A stretch of 64,000 nt of DNA, from the NCBI RefSeq assembly GCF_036417845.1, contig NC_089978.1:139494288-139558287 (forward strand), written 5' to 3'. Below are positions 50,901 through 58,009 of this stretch, piece after piece (position 1 is the first letter of the stretch; every line of letters begins with the position of its first letter). Source of the stretch: Apteryx mantelli. Taxonomy: Eukaryota; Chordata; Aves; Apterygiformes; Apterygidae. The notes beneath the pieces were generated by a model, which did no database searches, was not told the DNA's origin, and worked only from the letters and a program-made list of their open reading frames with translations. The translations under genes were made by a program, and so were the position numbers.

Positions 50901-52192
50901 GTAGTAGACTATGATAGACGCAGTGTGCATGCATAAAGGGATATCAGCATGGTGTGGAGGAAAGGCAGCCCCTCACAAACACTGACTTGTTTCAGAGTAG
51001 CATACAGCTAAACTGAAGAGAAACTTGTCACCCTACTTACACAAAACTGATTAAGAAACCATAGGGAAGGAAGTGCGCACCAAGCAAAGCTGGTTCATAG
51101 TTTCACAGAACACGTGTATCCTAGATGCATGCAACACAGTATTTCCCCCTCTATCCCCCAAAAAGGCAGAGTAGACCTGTGGAGATGGACATGGGAACCA
51201 CATGTCTATCAAAACAAAAACCTGAGCCTTATTATGCATGGTCACATTAACTAAAGACTTAATGGCTCTACATCTGTATAATATATCTGTGTGTATAACT
51301 TCACAGGCTCCTCTTATCTTCCTTTTTTACCCTTCTCTAAATCTACAGCTTACAGAAAGAACCTGATTTTCCTGCATTCAGTGTAAATTGGGAATAACTC
51401 CAACAGCAAAGGACCAGGGGTAGAAAAAGGAATAAAGCTATGGAGATCAGAATTAGGCCTCATGCAATGGCTTTTGCACACTGTAGTCTGCTATGCTATT
51501 AATGTTATGAAGGGGGCTGGATGGAAGATCCCAGAAATAGCAGGACTCAGTGAGCTTCATGACAGCTTGGACCTCACAGCAGAGCTACAAGCCCCAGAAA
51601 TGATGAGCTGGAAAGAACTGCAGAGCTCTCAACTGTACCGGTAAAGTAGTAGTGCCACAACATTAGCACTAAACATGATTCTAAACTTGTACTCTGGGGA
51701 CTCAAATTCAAAATGCTTTACACACCGAGCAGAGCTCTGTCTTTTGAAAAAGGATGTTGCTGTCCCTCTCTCTCCCACAATTGTATTGCAATAATGAAAA
51801 TTCAGAGGAAGACAGCAGAAGTCCAGCACAAAGCATTTACCTAGTAATTATCTTTTCTACATGTATCACAATGCTGCCCCATAGCTGTTCTTCAGAAGAC
51901 ATTCATGCTGCATGCTTTTTCTTTGAGCTACTAGCATGCAACCTGGACCACAGTCCTACAGTTTGATTTTGGTTTTGTTTCTGGGGTGTTTCCTCCCAAC
52001 CCTGAGGATTGGGGGGGGGGGGGGGGGGGAAGGGCTGTTCATTTGAAAAATGTGAAAATGCCCTGAAAGAAAACACTAAAGTCCTGTCTAAGCAGTCCTT
52101 TCACTCCCCACTCTGTCTGCACCTATTCAGCTTCATAGACAACAATTAACAATGAAGCAAAGAATAAACTTACCAGGTGCATGTGCTTCCAT
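2661..52192 (-). CDS. ANO2: Anoctamin-2 (TMEM16B), 5' part of the gene, coding exons 1-9
   Basis: ANO2 encodes a calcium-activated chloride channel of the TMEM16 family, known from olfactory cilia and photoreceptor terminals. Nine exons were assembled by hand from splice sites and reading phase: 52174-52192, 44962-45149, 41551-41952, 15364-15462, 8803-8954, 7450-7504, 6413-6461, 2957-3012 and 2661-2702. They total 1062 nt, or 354 codons, with every junction in phase and no internal stop. Family-defining stretches are [15 protein letters not shown] (residues 97-111), [11 protein letters not shown] (169-179), [39 protein letters not shown] and AAYPLHD. ANO1 is the closest alternative, but VSNGETGK and [11 protein letters not shown] are ANO2-like, and the VWF neighbour also fits ANO2. 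This part is the cytoplasmic N-terminal (anoctamin dimerisation) region. The transmembrane helices and calcium-binding residues lie beyond the left edge, so the gene is partial here. Confidence 0.95.
2703..2956 (-). other. ANO2: ANO2 intron 8
   Basis: 254 bp, the shortest intron here, with a GTATGT donor and a TTTTCTAG acceptor. Confidence 0.9.
2957..3012 (-). CDS. ANO2: ANO2 coding exon 8
   Basis: 56 bases: GT completing Gly322, then [18 protein letters not shown] (residues 323-340). The donor is GTATGT. The acceptor is TTTAG, preceded by an unusually pure pyrimidine tract of about ten T followed by nine C, seen as nine G and ten A at 3018-3036 on the plus strand. It corresponds to INSLIANNIYEAAYPLHDG of mammalian ANO2. 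Confidence 0.95.
3013..6412 (-). other. ANO2: ANO2 intron 7
   Basis: 3,400 bp. It contains the homopolymeric acceptor tract at 3018-3036 and an A-rich patch near 4395-4445. Overlapping open frames on both strands at 5024-5376 look like chance. Confidence 0.85.
6413..6461 (-). CDS. ANO2: ANO2 coding exon 7
   Basis: 49 bases encoding [16 protein letters not shown] (residues 306-321) plus the first base of Gly322. The acceptor is CCATAG, with a weak pyrimidine tract for this gene, and the donor GTAAGA. It corresponds to VHEILKRTACSRANNTMG in mammalian ANO2. The donor and acceptor phases fit both neighbouring exons exactly. Confidence 0.93.
6462..7449 (-). other. ANO2: ANO2 intron 6
   Basis: 988 bp. 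A CR1-like fragment at 6995-7265 takes up over a quarter of it, in antisense orientation to ANO2. Confidence 0.85.
6995..7265 (+). mobile_element. CR1 LINE fragment (reverse transcriptase part), degraded
   Basis: Stretches such as TGGGGAGGAGTCAACACAGC, then GTAAAGAGAAATCTTACCTC and, further on, GGTTAAAGAATAGGAAGC followed by TTAATGGCCACTTT, resemble the ORF2 part of sauropsid CR1 elements in the expected order. An internal deletion and many substitutions leave no open frame. It is antisense within ANO2 intron 6. The match is from memory of the CR1 consensus. Confidence 0.65.
7450..7504 (-). CDS. ANO2: ANO2 coding exon 6
   Basis: 55 bases: G completing Leu287, then [18 protein letters not shown] (residues 288-305). 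The acceptor is CATTTTTAG and the donor [19 protein letters not shown] is the family signature just before the HEILKRT segment. It leaves in phase 0. Confidence 0.95.
7505..8802 (-). other. ANO2: ANO2 intron 5
   Basis: 1,298 bp between exons 5 and 6, AT-rich, with no repeat or gene that I can identify. Confidence 0.85.
8803..8954 (-). CDS. ANO2: ANO2 coding exon 5
   Basis: 152 bases, residues 237-286 plus two bases of Leu287. The acceptor is TTTACTCAG followed directly by ATGTATGAA (MYEIKEE), and the donor GTGAGT. Contains [26 protein letters not shown]. The SYPFSREK motif is nearly invariant in ANO1 and ANO2. The exon leaves with TT, and exon 6 supplies the G that completes a Leu codon. Confidence 0.95.
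12391..12460 (+). mobile_element. Possible old amniote interspersed repeat (CR1-type 3' segment)
   Basis: GAATGGCTATTCTGAAGCAG, GCCAAAGGTCTATTTAGCCC and ATATCCAATATTTGCTGTCTC follow the order of a widespread reptile repeat (GGCCATACTGGGTCAGACC, AAAGGTCCATCTAGCCC, AGTATCCTGTCTTC). It is strongly diverged and assigned from memory. Confidence 0.45.
13111..13122 (+). repeat. Poly-G tract (12)
   Basis: Uninterrupted run of G on the plus strand in ANO2 intron 4. Confidence 0.9.
14350..14395 (+). mobile_element. Possible LINE ORF2 C-terminal remnant
   Basis: The plus strand encodes [12 protein letters not shown], like the SFKSxLKTHLF end of L2/CR1-type ORF2 proteins. It lies within an open frame of 77 codons (14262-14495) that has no other recognisable part. 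The motif is short, so chance cannot be excluded. Confidence 0.4.
15364..15462 (-). CDS. ANO2: ANO2 coding exon 4
   Basis: 99 bases, 33 codons, residues 204-236, phase 0 at both ends. The acceptor is ATATTTCAG and the donor GTAAGGC. The peptide runs from [16 protein letters not shown] to [18 protein letters not shown] is a hallmark of ANO1 and ANO2, and MPTKK before the next exon is shared with ANO1. It is separated from exon 3 by the largest intron in the window (26,088 bp). Confidence 0.95.
16036..16079. repeat. Perfect 13-bp inverted repeat
   Basis: ACTGTGCAGAGGC at 16036-16048 and its exact reverse complement at 16067-16079, with an 18-base loop. In ANO2 intron 3, about 570 bp upstream of exon 4. 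Confidence 0.85.
18720..18925 (+). mobile_element. L2-like LINE reverse transcriptase fragment, degraded
   Basis: Plus-strand translation gives [11 protein letters not shown] followed, after about 20 codons and one frameshift, by [12 protein letters not shown]...F..Y and YADD are the conserved block 4-5 motifs of non-LTR reverse transcriptases, and their spacing fits L2/CR1-type elements. The frame is broken, so this is a dead fossil copy. The boundaries are uncertain and it may extend toward 18350. Confidence 0.6.
21130..21270 (+). mobile_element. MIR-like SINE, degraded
   Basis: The order GGGCAAATAACTTACTT, a TTAAATGAAGATAATGG segment, then AGAGGGTTGTGAAGATAAAT and GAGGTGCTTAGATACTAT follows the 3' part of MIR-type SINEs (GGGCAAGTTACTT, AAATGGGGATAATA, GGGTTGTTGTGAGGAT, GTGCT). 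Such copies are common in mammals and slowly evolving reptiles. Assigned from memory of the consensus. Confidence 0.6.
21421..21494 (+). mobile_element. Possible L2/L3-type 3' end
   Basis: CTGTACAGTGCCTACCATAA followed by ATGACTGCAGATTCTACTGT and an A-rich TAATAA-like tail resembles the TGTACAGCGCCTAGCACAAT terminus of old CR1/L2/L3 elements. It lies 150 bp after the MIR-like copy and may belong to a composite. Confidence 0.4.
23010..23230 (+). mobile_element. Possible CR1 3' remnant
   Basis: GGGAGGCAGGTTCAAAGCCA followed by ACAATAGGACACAGATCTTC resembles the segment before the CR1 3' terminus (GGxAGGTTTAAAACxAACAA.AGGAAGTACTTxTTC). Divergence is high, so the family and limits are tentative. 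Confidence 0.35.
26511..26530 (+). repeat. Poly-T tract
   Basis: About 20 T followed by AATATTACATTACATT in ANO2 intron 3. It could be the A-tail of a minus-strand retroposon, but no body was recognised. Confidence 0.85.
31233..31265 (+). repeat. Three 11-bp G-rich tandem units
   Basis: GGGGGGGACRA occurs three times in tandem, with a further GGG at 31226-31228. The plus strand has enough G-runs to form a G-quadruplex. Confidence 0.85.
33465..33523. repeat. Compound (TC)n(TA)n(CA)n microsatellite
   Basis: Three successive dinucleotide arrays, TC, TA and CA, with no spacer, in ANO2 intron 3, ending in ATATAT. Confidence 0.95.
35225..35244. repeat. (TA)n microsatellite
   Basis: About ten AT units in ANO2 intron 3, 95 bp before the 91-bp duplicated block. 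Confidence 0.9.
35339..35429 (+). repeat. 91-bp duplicated block, copy 1
   Basis: Direct repeat with 36009-36099, gapless over 91 bases with ten differences (seven transitions), about 89% identity. Both copies share GTTCAAAGAC and end in the identical TTACTCTGCATACACTCTCA. A weaker match continues about 18 bases upstream. The family is not recognised. Confidence 0.85.
36009..36099 (+). repeat. 91-bp duplicated block, copy 2
   Basis: Partner of 35339-35429, offset by exactly 670 bp in the same orientation. No terminal inverted repeats or target-site duplications were found, so a local duplication or two copies of one repeat family are both possible. Confidence 0.85.
37582..37622. repeat. (GA)n microsatellite
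   Basis: About 20 uninterrupted GA units in ANO2 intron 3. Confidence 0.98.
38964..38991. repeat. (GA)n microsatellite
   Basis: About 14 GA units preceded by a GGGGTGGGGGAGG patch in ANO2 intron 3, 1.3 kb from the first GA array. Confidence 0.95.
39146..39165 (+). repeat. Poly-A tract (20)
   Basis: Twenty A followed by GAAAT in ANO2 intron 3. No retroposed body or target-site duplication was recognised upstream. Confidence 0.9.
39621..39633 (+). repeat. Poly-G tract (13)
   Basis: Uninterrupted run of G on the plus strand in ANO2 intron 3. Confidence 0.9.
41551..41952 (-). CDS. ANO2: ANO2 coding exon 3 (start of the dimerisation domain)
   Basis: 402 bases, 134 codons, residues 70-203, phase 0 at both ends, between a CTCTCACAG acceptor and a GTAAGAGT donor. 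Order of elements: INNYLD (71-76), the conserved [15 protein letters not shown] block (97-111), a variable linker with VVSNGETGK (133-141) and a glutamine-rich insert (142-168), then [11 protein letters not shown] and [18 protein letters not shown] (184-201). It is the GC-richest exon. Open frames of 124 aa on the opposite strand (41508-41882) and about 100 aa in other frames are shadows of this exon. The linker looks longer than in mammals. Confidence 0.95.
41953..44961 (-). other. ANO2: ANO2 intron 2
   Basis: 3,009 bp. It contains a (TA)n run at 43384-43399 and a short inverted repeat at 44770-44792 (arms GTGTAGAC and GTCTACAC). The stretch near 44140-44190 vaguely resembles a common old amniote repeat tail but is too diverged to name. 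Confidence 0.85.
43384..43399. repeat. (TA)n short array
   Basis: About eight TA units in ANO2 intron 2. Confidence 0.85.
44962..45149 (-). CDS. ANO2: ANO2 coding exon 2
   Basis: 188 bases encoding residues 7-69, from [11 protein letters not shown] to ESYSSSS. The acceptor is TTATTTTCAG with a pyrimidine-rich tract and the donor is GTAAGT. The exon enters in phase 1 and leaves in phase 0. The Ser-rich end leads straight into IINNYLD of exon 3, matching the SSS-V-INNYLD stretch near the N-terminus of mammalian ANO2. The rest is low-complexity, probably disordered cytoplasmic tail that evolves fast. The exon is assigned from splice sites, phase and that junction rather than from overall similarity. 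Confidence 0.8.
46627..46642 (+). repeat. Poly-G tract (16)
   Basis: Uninterrupted run of G on the plus strand in ANO2 intron 1. Confidence 0.9.
46835..46860 (+). repeat. (GT)n followed by poly-G
   Basis: Seven GT units running straight into twelve G, about 200 bp from the previous G tract. Confidence 0.9.
47593..47641. repeat. Alternating purine-pyrimidine tract with dyad symmetry
   Basis: 49 bases in strict pyrimidine-purine alternation (TG, TA and CA steps), containing self-complementary segments around CATGTAC and CATATACATG. In ANO2 intron 1. Confidence 0.85.
52011..52029 (+). repeat. Poly-G tract (19)
   Basis: The longest G run in the window, 145 bp inside intron 1 from ANO2 exon 1. 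Confidence 0.9.
52174..52192 (-). CDS. ANO2: ANO2 coding exon 1 (start codon)
   Basis: Only 19 coding bases: MEAHAP plus the first base of an Asp codon, then a GTAAGT donor. The ATG (52190-52192) has A at -3 and G at +4, a good Kozak context. An in-frame TAA sits 90 bases upstream (52280-52282) with no in-frame ATG between, so if the leader is contiguous this is the first possible start. The split codon G|AC joins exon 2 exactly in phase. As I recall it, the mammalian ANO2 N-terminus has an unrelated sequence, so this start could be one of several alternative first exons. Confidence 0.75.
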
Positions 52193-52560
52193 GTTGTCTG
52201 GAGGTTTGGCTGAATACTGCGACAGTGCTAATAGGATATGACTATGCTGATTGCATGCACAAGCTGCTTCTGCACTGGCTTAAGTTGTGAGCAGCACTAG
52301 CAGCTATTTCCATCCCAGACTGATCCTGCTTTAAGCAAACCACAACTGAAGCTAATTAGCCAGACCTTCTGTTTCAGTAATTACAGTCACAGAGGGGAAG
52401 GGAGAAAAAAGGCAAAACACCCATGAGCTGAGAGGCTGGGGTAACTCTCTGCTGGAACCTCAGCATCTTGTCTTTGTGTTTCACAATGCCTCAGCAAACA
52501 ATATAACCGTAGACATATTTTCTCCTAACTCCCCATAAAGTTTGTGAAGGAAAAGGGGAA
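52193..52560 (-). promoter_or_regulatory. ANO2: Probable 5' UTR and proximal promoter of ANO2
   Basis: Sequence directly upstream of the ANO2 start. It has no CpG island and no clear TATA box. Two perfect palindromes with the homeodomain core TAATTA lie close together, GCTAATTAGC (52351-52360) and GTAATTAC (52377-52384), 159-192 bases upstream of the ATG. TAATTA sites are bound by homeodomain proteins such as RAX, VSX2 and LHX factors, which would fit a gene expressed in retina and olfactory neurons. The transcription start is not known, and upstream non-coding exons are possible. Confidence 0.4.
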
Positions 52561-54079
52561 AAAGGAAAGCAAATGCAAAACCAGGACTCTACAGTAGAGC
52601 CAGCTCTGTCCAGAAAATCATTGCTTCAAGGATTAGGCTGTCCTGGTGATGGTTTCCATGGGAAGGAGTATCTCTGTAAAGCTGTGCAGTACTTCCAGAT
52701 AGGAGGTAAGTGTGGAAACCTCTTTATAAGGCTGCATGTCAACTACTCAAGTTACGTGACTGCCTGGATGCTGCACAGTCACTCTTGCGTGAACTATTCA
52801 TGGGATTATCTTGTAATCAACTGTATAATCAGACCAGCTGGTGGATCCTGCCTAGCCTTCAATCTTAAGATTTAGGCAATGTATTGGGAAAAATTGCCAT
52901 TGACTAATATCTTCTGAAGGAGGATTTTTATTTGATAATGATAATTGGAGGGAAGGGTAATTCCTTGGAGTTCAAATCTTTTTTTCTTTTTTTAGCTTAT
53001 ACACTAAACACTACAACACATGCTTTAGTGTGGGAGGAGGGAACAGATATGCTCCATAACTGAATGAAGTACAGTATTTTTACTGTGTGAACTAAATGAG
53101 TTATTAAGCTTGTGAGTTAGTATCAGATACTATATCATGACCTGCAAGAAGAGCAGGTGTCTACATCACAGAGAAGAGTGACTGGAGGTCACACAAATGT
53201 ACTAACTAAACTAAACTATCAATGCTAGTGAGTTCATGTGGGGAGCAAGGTGGCTGACATAGCTCAAAGCTTGTGACAGGTGCATTAAAAATTTTCCCAG
53301 CAAGGCTAAGAAATGTTTAAACTCTGAACAATTTTTCATTGGATGATTACACTTTTAACGAACTAGTTATAGGCAGACTGAAAAGAATGAGATTAAATTA
53401 GATGGTGTTCATTTGTTTACTTTGGCTAAATTGAAGTACTACAGGAAGAATTTTACGTATAACTTACGCTAATGTTATGTTTCTGATTTTACTTGAAAGG
53501 GAGAGGTGTGAGGACTACTGACTCCACCTCAAACAGCTTTGCACAGGTCACTGAAACTTTTCTACACTGCTGTTTACCACTGACAATAGGGAAAAAGTGA
53601 TGATTAGGTTCTCCCTCCATGCATGCAGGGAAGATTAATACATTAAACGTTGCAGAACATTATATCTGAATGCGGAAGCAAATGTTAAAAAAGTAATGTC
53701 TTCAGATATGAAAAGTTAAATCACCTCACTCTTCTTCATCCCTCCTTTGGAATGGCATTTCCTGAATTCTACAGGATCTCTCATCAGGTATCAAATACTA
53801 TTCCTTCTTACCCTCCTAGTGTCTTATACTTGTTTCAAAACTTCGTTTAAAAATTCCCTTCAGTTATGAAACAGGGAACAATCTGAGGGCCACAGCTTCT
53901 GGTTTGACTGTGTAAAAGCTATTAGATCCCAGAAATAAAGAAAAGGATGCTCCCATTGCTATGTGTAAACTCTCTTGCATGGGGGATGCTAATTTGTACA
54001 GGTTTGTGTTGGCACAGTAGCTGATGCATACATTTTTTGAGATGGAATGCCTGTAATTTTTTAATTACATAACCATCCC

Positions 54080-54099
54080 ATTCATTTGAACAAATGAAT
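54080..54099. repeat. Perfect 9-bp-arm palindrome
   Basis: ATTCATTTG, AA, CAAATGAAT. Located about 1.9 kb upstream of the ANO2 start, in the spacer. Confidence 0.85.
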
Positions 54100-56786
54100 C
54101 ATTCTTTGCTTGATTGATTTGCTCAAATGTCCACATCTGCACAGATCTGAATGCATGTCATACTTTGTACAGGAGCAATGGTGCAATCATGTAGAGCTCC
54201 TGCCAACTACCAGGTAGCAAAGTAGGGCCAGAGAATACTTCAAGGAGAGCAAATGTTGAAATGTTTATTTCCTTGATGTTTTATAAGCGATTAGTCTACA
54301 CTAATTGATATCAAATCTACAGCTTTGCTTGTATACGCTTATCTCTGGGAGAGGGGGATGAAAACTTGTTGGAAATATGCTATTTAATATCCATATTATA
54401 TCTCGCACCAACTAAATGCTAAGACAGAAAGGCATGTCCATTAATTCTGAGGGTGTATAGGGATGTAGAGCCAGGTGCTGCAGTGATCTCTGTGGGCACA
54501 AAAATCTACCTTCACTGGTTCAAATTACTGGCTCCTGTAAGCCATAAGGATGGGTCTATTACAGGTAATACAGCTAGCACAGGTAATAAATAATATACAC
54601 AGGATGCAATATGATAGTAAGCAATATGCAGCTGAGTAAAATGGAGATGTTCTGTCTTTTTTTCATGACACATTCCTATAGAGAAAATCATATCTGAGCA
54701 TCAGTGTGTTTCCTGAAATACCTAGCAAAAGTGTTAATTGATAATGTTGAGCTGTGACAAATAATGCTAATACAGCAGATAGTGTTTCACCTGTGGAAGA
54801 GGACTGGTGCTTGGAAGTCTGTAAAAGTTAGCAGAGAGTTTACATGCTTTTAATAATTAAGAAGTTATATAAGAGTCTTCCCCAAATCCATTTAATGTTC
54901 CTGTAAATCTATCTTGTAACACACTCACCAATCCAACTCTGGTCTTCTGAAGTGGTGAGATGTGTTCTAAACGAGTTGCTGAAAGGCAAAAACTGGCATA
55001 GCTTAAAACATGTAAGACTTGCAAACAATATGCACAAATTAAAAACTATGTCCTCAAAGCCTAGATTCTGCTGCTGAAAGTTAATTGATGAGTCTGACTT
55101 ACTGCACTGTTCTGTTGTATTGGCACAGATGCTTGAAAACAGAACTGCAACCAAGGAAGATGAAGAACAGCCCCATAGTATGGGGCATATTCTTGAACTG
55201 GTGTAAACTCTTAATACAGATCTGTTTATCTACTTACATTGAATTACATCTGCTGTGAGTTTGATCCTAAAACCAAGCAGTCTCCTATTGAATAATGTGA
55301 AGCTCCTTAGGAAAAAATACTAATTGTTCTAGTTTGAAGCCCAAAATCTTTAGTATAGTCTGTTTCTGTCTTGAAACACATAGATCCGCCAGACTTTTCT
55401 TGTTAATTGAGATAGAAGTAATGAAAGAAGGAATGTCTGCTCGTTTGTCAGACAGATCTTTAATTCAATGCTGTTCATCTACTTTGCTGCTGGTCAAAAA
55501 TCCTAGTTGCGCACATCTGCTTGTGTCTCTGCCCTATGAATGTCCCTGTGTGTCCTTCCCAGGCTGATAAGCTGGTGCCTGACCCTTGCAATTATCTGAT
55601 TAGAAGGCCTGTCTGCAGCTATGAAACCTTAGGCTGAAATCCTGCCAGATTTCACAAGCCAAAAATGCTGTCTGAGCAAGGATGCAAATGGAAAACAAGA
55701 GGCAGTCCCGGTATAATAACAGGAAGAGGAAGACACTGCTTTTTATTCTGTATCTACTCCTGCTCTCTGGTCCTCTCTGGTATGTTAAAGGCTGTTTTCC
55801 AGGAGTTGCTTATTTGCAGCTTCAGCTGGGTTGCTGTGCAGCTGATTACCTGCATGACCCAAATCTACCTCCACAGGAAGCTTAATATCTGAGGCAGGTG
55901 CAACAAGGATCTAGTGTGAGATAGAGGAAAACCAGCGGCAGAGACCTACTGCAGTAAGTGGGACTGGTACTAATCAAAACTTGGTTTCTCTCCCAAAGAT
56001 TTTTGTGGTTGATGTGCTTGATGCACATTTTGCTCCCATGGCAGAAGAAACAGAGGCACATAAAAGGCCTGTGATTGTCCTAGCACTATTCAGCAATAGA
56101 GGATATCTTTAATGAATAATGAAGGAAGAAAGGATATACATGGTACATGTATTAAATCCACAGCTGGGTGGGAAAGGGGGAAAAAGGATCTCTCTGGTTC
56201 CTCTCTAAAAGGAGTACAGTTTATATTTTGGTTAAAAGCGCAGAGGAAATTTTGCTTTACTCCCCTAGAGCTCCTAAGGAGAGCCATTTGCACATGTGTG
56301 TGGGGGGGTGTTTTGACCCATCTAAACGTATGACGTTAGCGTTCATGTGAGGAGGAGTAGCTCTTAGTCTCAGCGCTTTCCTCCCAAGTGGTCCTTTGAA
56401 ATGCTTTCTACTTCTACAGATGCCAACCTAAATGCTGCACAGGGACAACCTGATTTCCTGACCTTTTCTGCTAGGCTTCTCAGAAGTATTCTTATCCTTC
56501 AGGTTGACTTCTATATATGGTTTGGATTAGTTGACAGCCACTTCTGCTGGAGCTGGAAGAACTTTTTTTAAGCCTGTAATTTACTCCCAAGTCTTACTGA
56601 TTTCATAACAAACTGATGAACATGAATTTATTTATTTATTTAAAAAGCAGCCCTCCCATCTCTGTATCAGTGCTGTGAATTTATAGAAAAAGTGAAACAC
56701 CTCAGTCTATCTGAAGTTAAAATATTTTTGTCTTGCAAAAATGCAAACAATGAAGTTTTACCTCTGGTTTGGGTGTTTGTTTCTTT

Positions 56787-56871
56787 GGGGGGGGGTGGGG
56801 GGGAGAAGTTAGTACTTCCCAATGAAACAGCTTGACTGGCACCTTGCCTCCCCCTCTCCCCCCTCCCCCCC
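56787..56871. repeat. Opposed G-tract and C-tract
   Basis: Nine G, T, seven G (56787-56803), then, 43 bases on, a C-rich tract (56847-56871) with runs of six and seven C. The two could pair as a GC stem or act as G-quadruplex and i-motif sequences. In the VWF-ANO2 spacer. Confidence 0.75.
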
Positions 56872-57084
56872 AATATTTTCTGATCTTTCTTCAGTGGCCT
56901 GAACATACCATGGAGAATTTAAATCCTGCTATACTTATCCCTGGCAACAGTAACTAAATTAAACTTGCCATTAAAAATTCCACTGTTTGGTTATATTAAA
57001 GAGCTCCATTTTTTGTAGTTAGTGCAACAGATGAAGTCTTAGCTGCCTCCACCAAGCCAGTTGCCAAGGGAAAGCTGAGGTTTG

Positions 57085-57108
57085 TTTTTTTTTTTTTTGG
57101 GGGGGGGG
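57085..57108 (+). repeat. Poly-T then poly-G tract
   Basis: Fourteen T followed directly by ten G in the VWF-ANO2 spacer. Confidence 0.9.
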
Positions 57109-57849
57109 AATGGGGGAAATTCAGTTTCATGCCTTCAAAATGAGCAGCAGCTTCATGCTTTCTTGCAGTAACATGGTGCTTGATGAAGGAAGGGCAAGGC
57201 CCGTGATATTAGGTTGCCTCTGCATGAGGAAGTCCTCATCTCTTCAGTGAGAAATGAAGGAAACAGTAGGAATAAATTTGAAATAAGGGAGACTACTGAT
57301 GAGTTTTCTCTCAAAGTTGGTCTGTAAAAGTGCTGAAGTACAGAGGTAAGGACTGTCTGTCAGCCCGTTCAGAAGTACTGAGGACTTGCAGAAGTTACAA
57401 AAGCTCTCTTTGGCACGCAATTTCTTTGGCACTCAATTTCAGGGGAAAAACGTACACATTGCAGAAAAATGTTTGATTGCCTAAGCCATAATCAGTATTG
57501 GTTATGTACCAAGAACATAATACTCCTGCTGTGAAGTCTTATGGCATAATTACCATACTCCCTGATGGGGAGCGGGGGGAGGCAGTGGGGAGAAGGAGCG
57601 GGGCTGAAGACCAAAAAACTCAAAACCCCACAATGTGTCACTAAGGTCTGGAGTGGAGAATGTAAATGCAGTAGTTATGAAGACAACATTAAATGTTTTG
57701 GGATATGTTCTTCCAGTAAAATAAATTGTTCCTGTTACTGTGTTATATTTTTAATAATGTGAATAATTTTCCATGGTGAAGATGAAAAGAAACAACACAA
57801 TCTTAAATCTCTTCTATAAACCATCCCAAGAATACTCGGAAGATAATGT

Positions 57850-58009
57850 TCCATTGTGCTAGTAAGTTTTATTGTTTGCTATGTTGATACAATTAGTTAG
57901 TCAGAATTCTATTGGATAAAACAGTTTACAGAGCGAAATTGAGGCTTGCATTGTAAAGTTCCTTGGTCATAAAACTCAAAGATTAAATGAACTGGCTGCT
58001 TGGAAATAA
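57850..58009 (-). other. VWF: VWF 3' UTR
   Basis: About 160 bases between the TGA and the expected cleavage site downstream of the AATAAA signal. The sequence is AT-rich. The end is inferred from the signal position, not observed. Confidence 0.7.

Larger units (their letters stand above)
45150..52173 (-). other. ANO2: ANO2 intron 1
   Basis: 7,024 bp. It carries pure G tracts at 46627-46642, 46849-46860 and 52011-52029, an alternating purine-pyrimidine tract at 47593-47641 and a short tandem duplication near 50388-50417. Open frames here, including 141 codons at 45470-45895 on the minus strand, show no domain or family resemblance. Confidence 0.85.
52561..57849. other. VWF-ANO2 intergenic spacer
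   Basis: About 5.3 kb with no recognisable gene. It contains a 9-bp-arm palindrome (54080-54099), opposed G- and C-tracts (56787-56871), a T/G homopolymer pair (57085-57108) and a short plus-strand open frame with a signal-peptide-like start (55682-55885). A 100-codon plus-strand frame at 52573-52875 resembles nothing I know. Confidence 0.7.
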
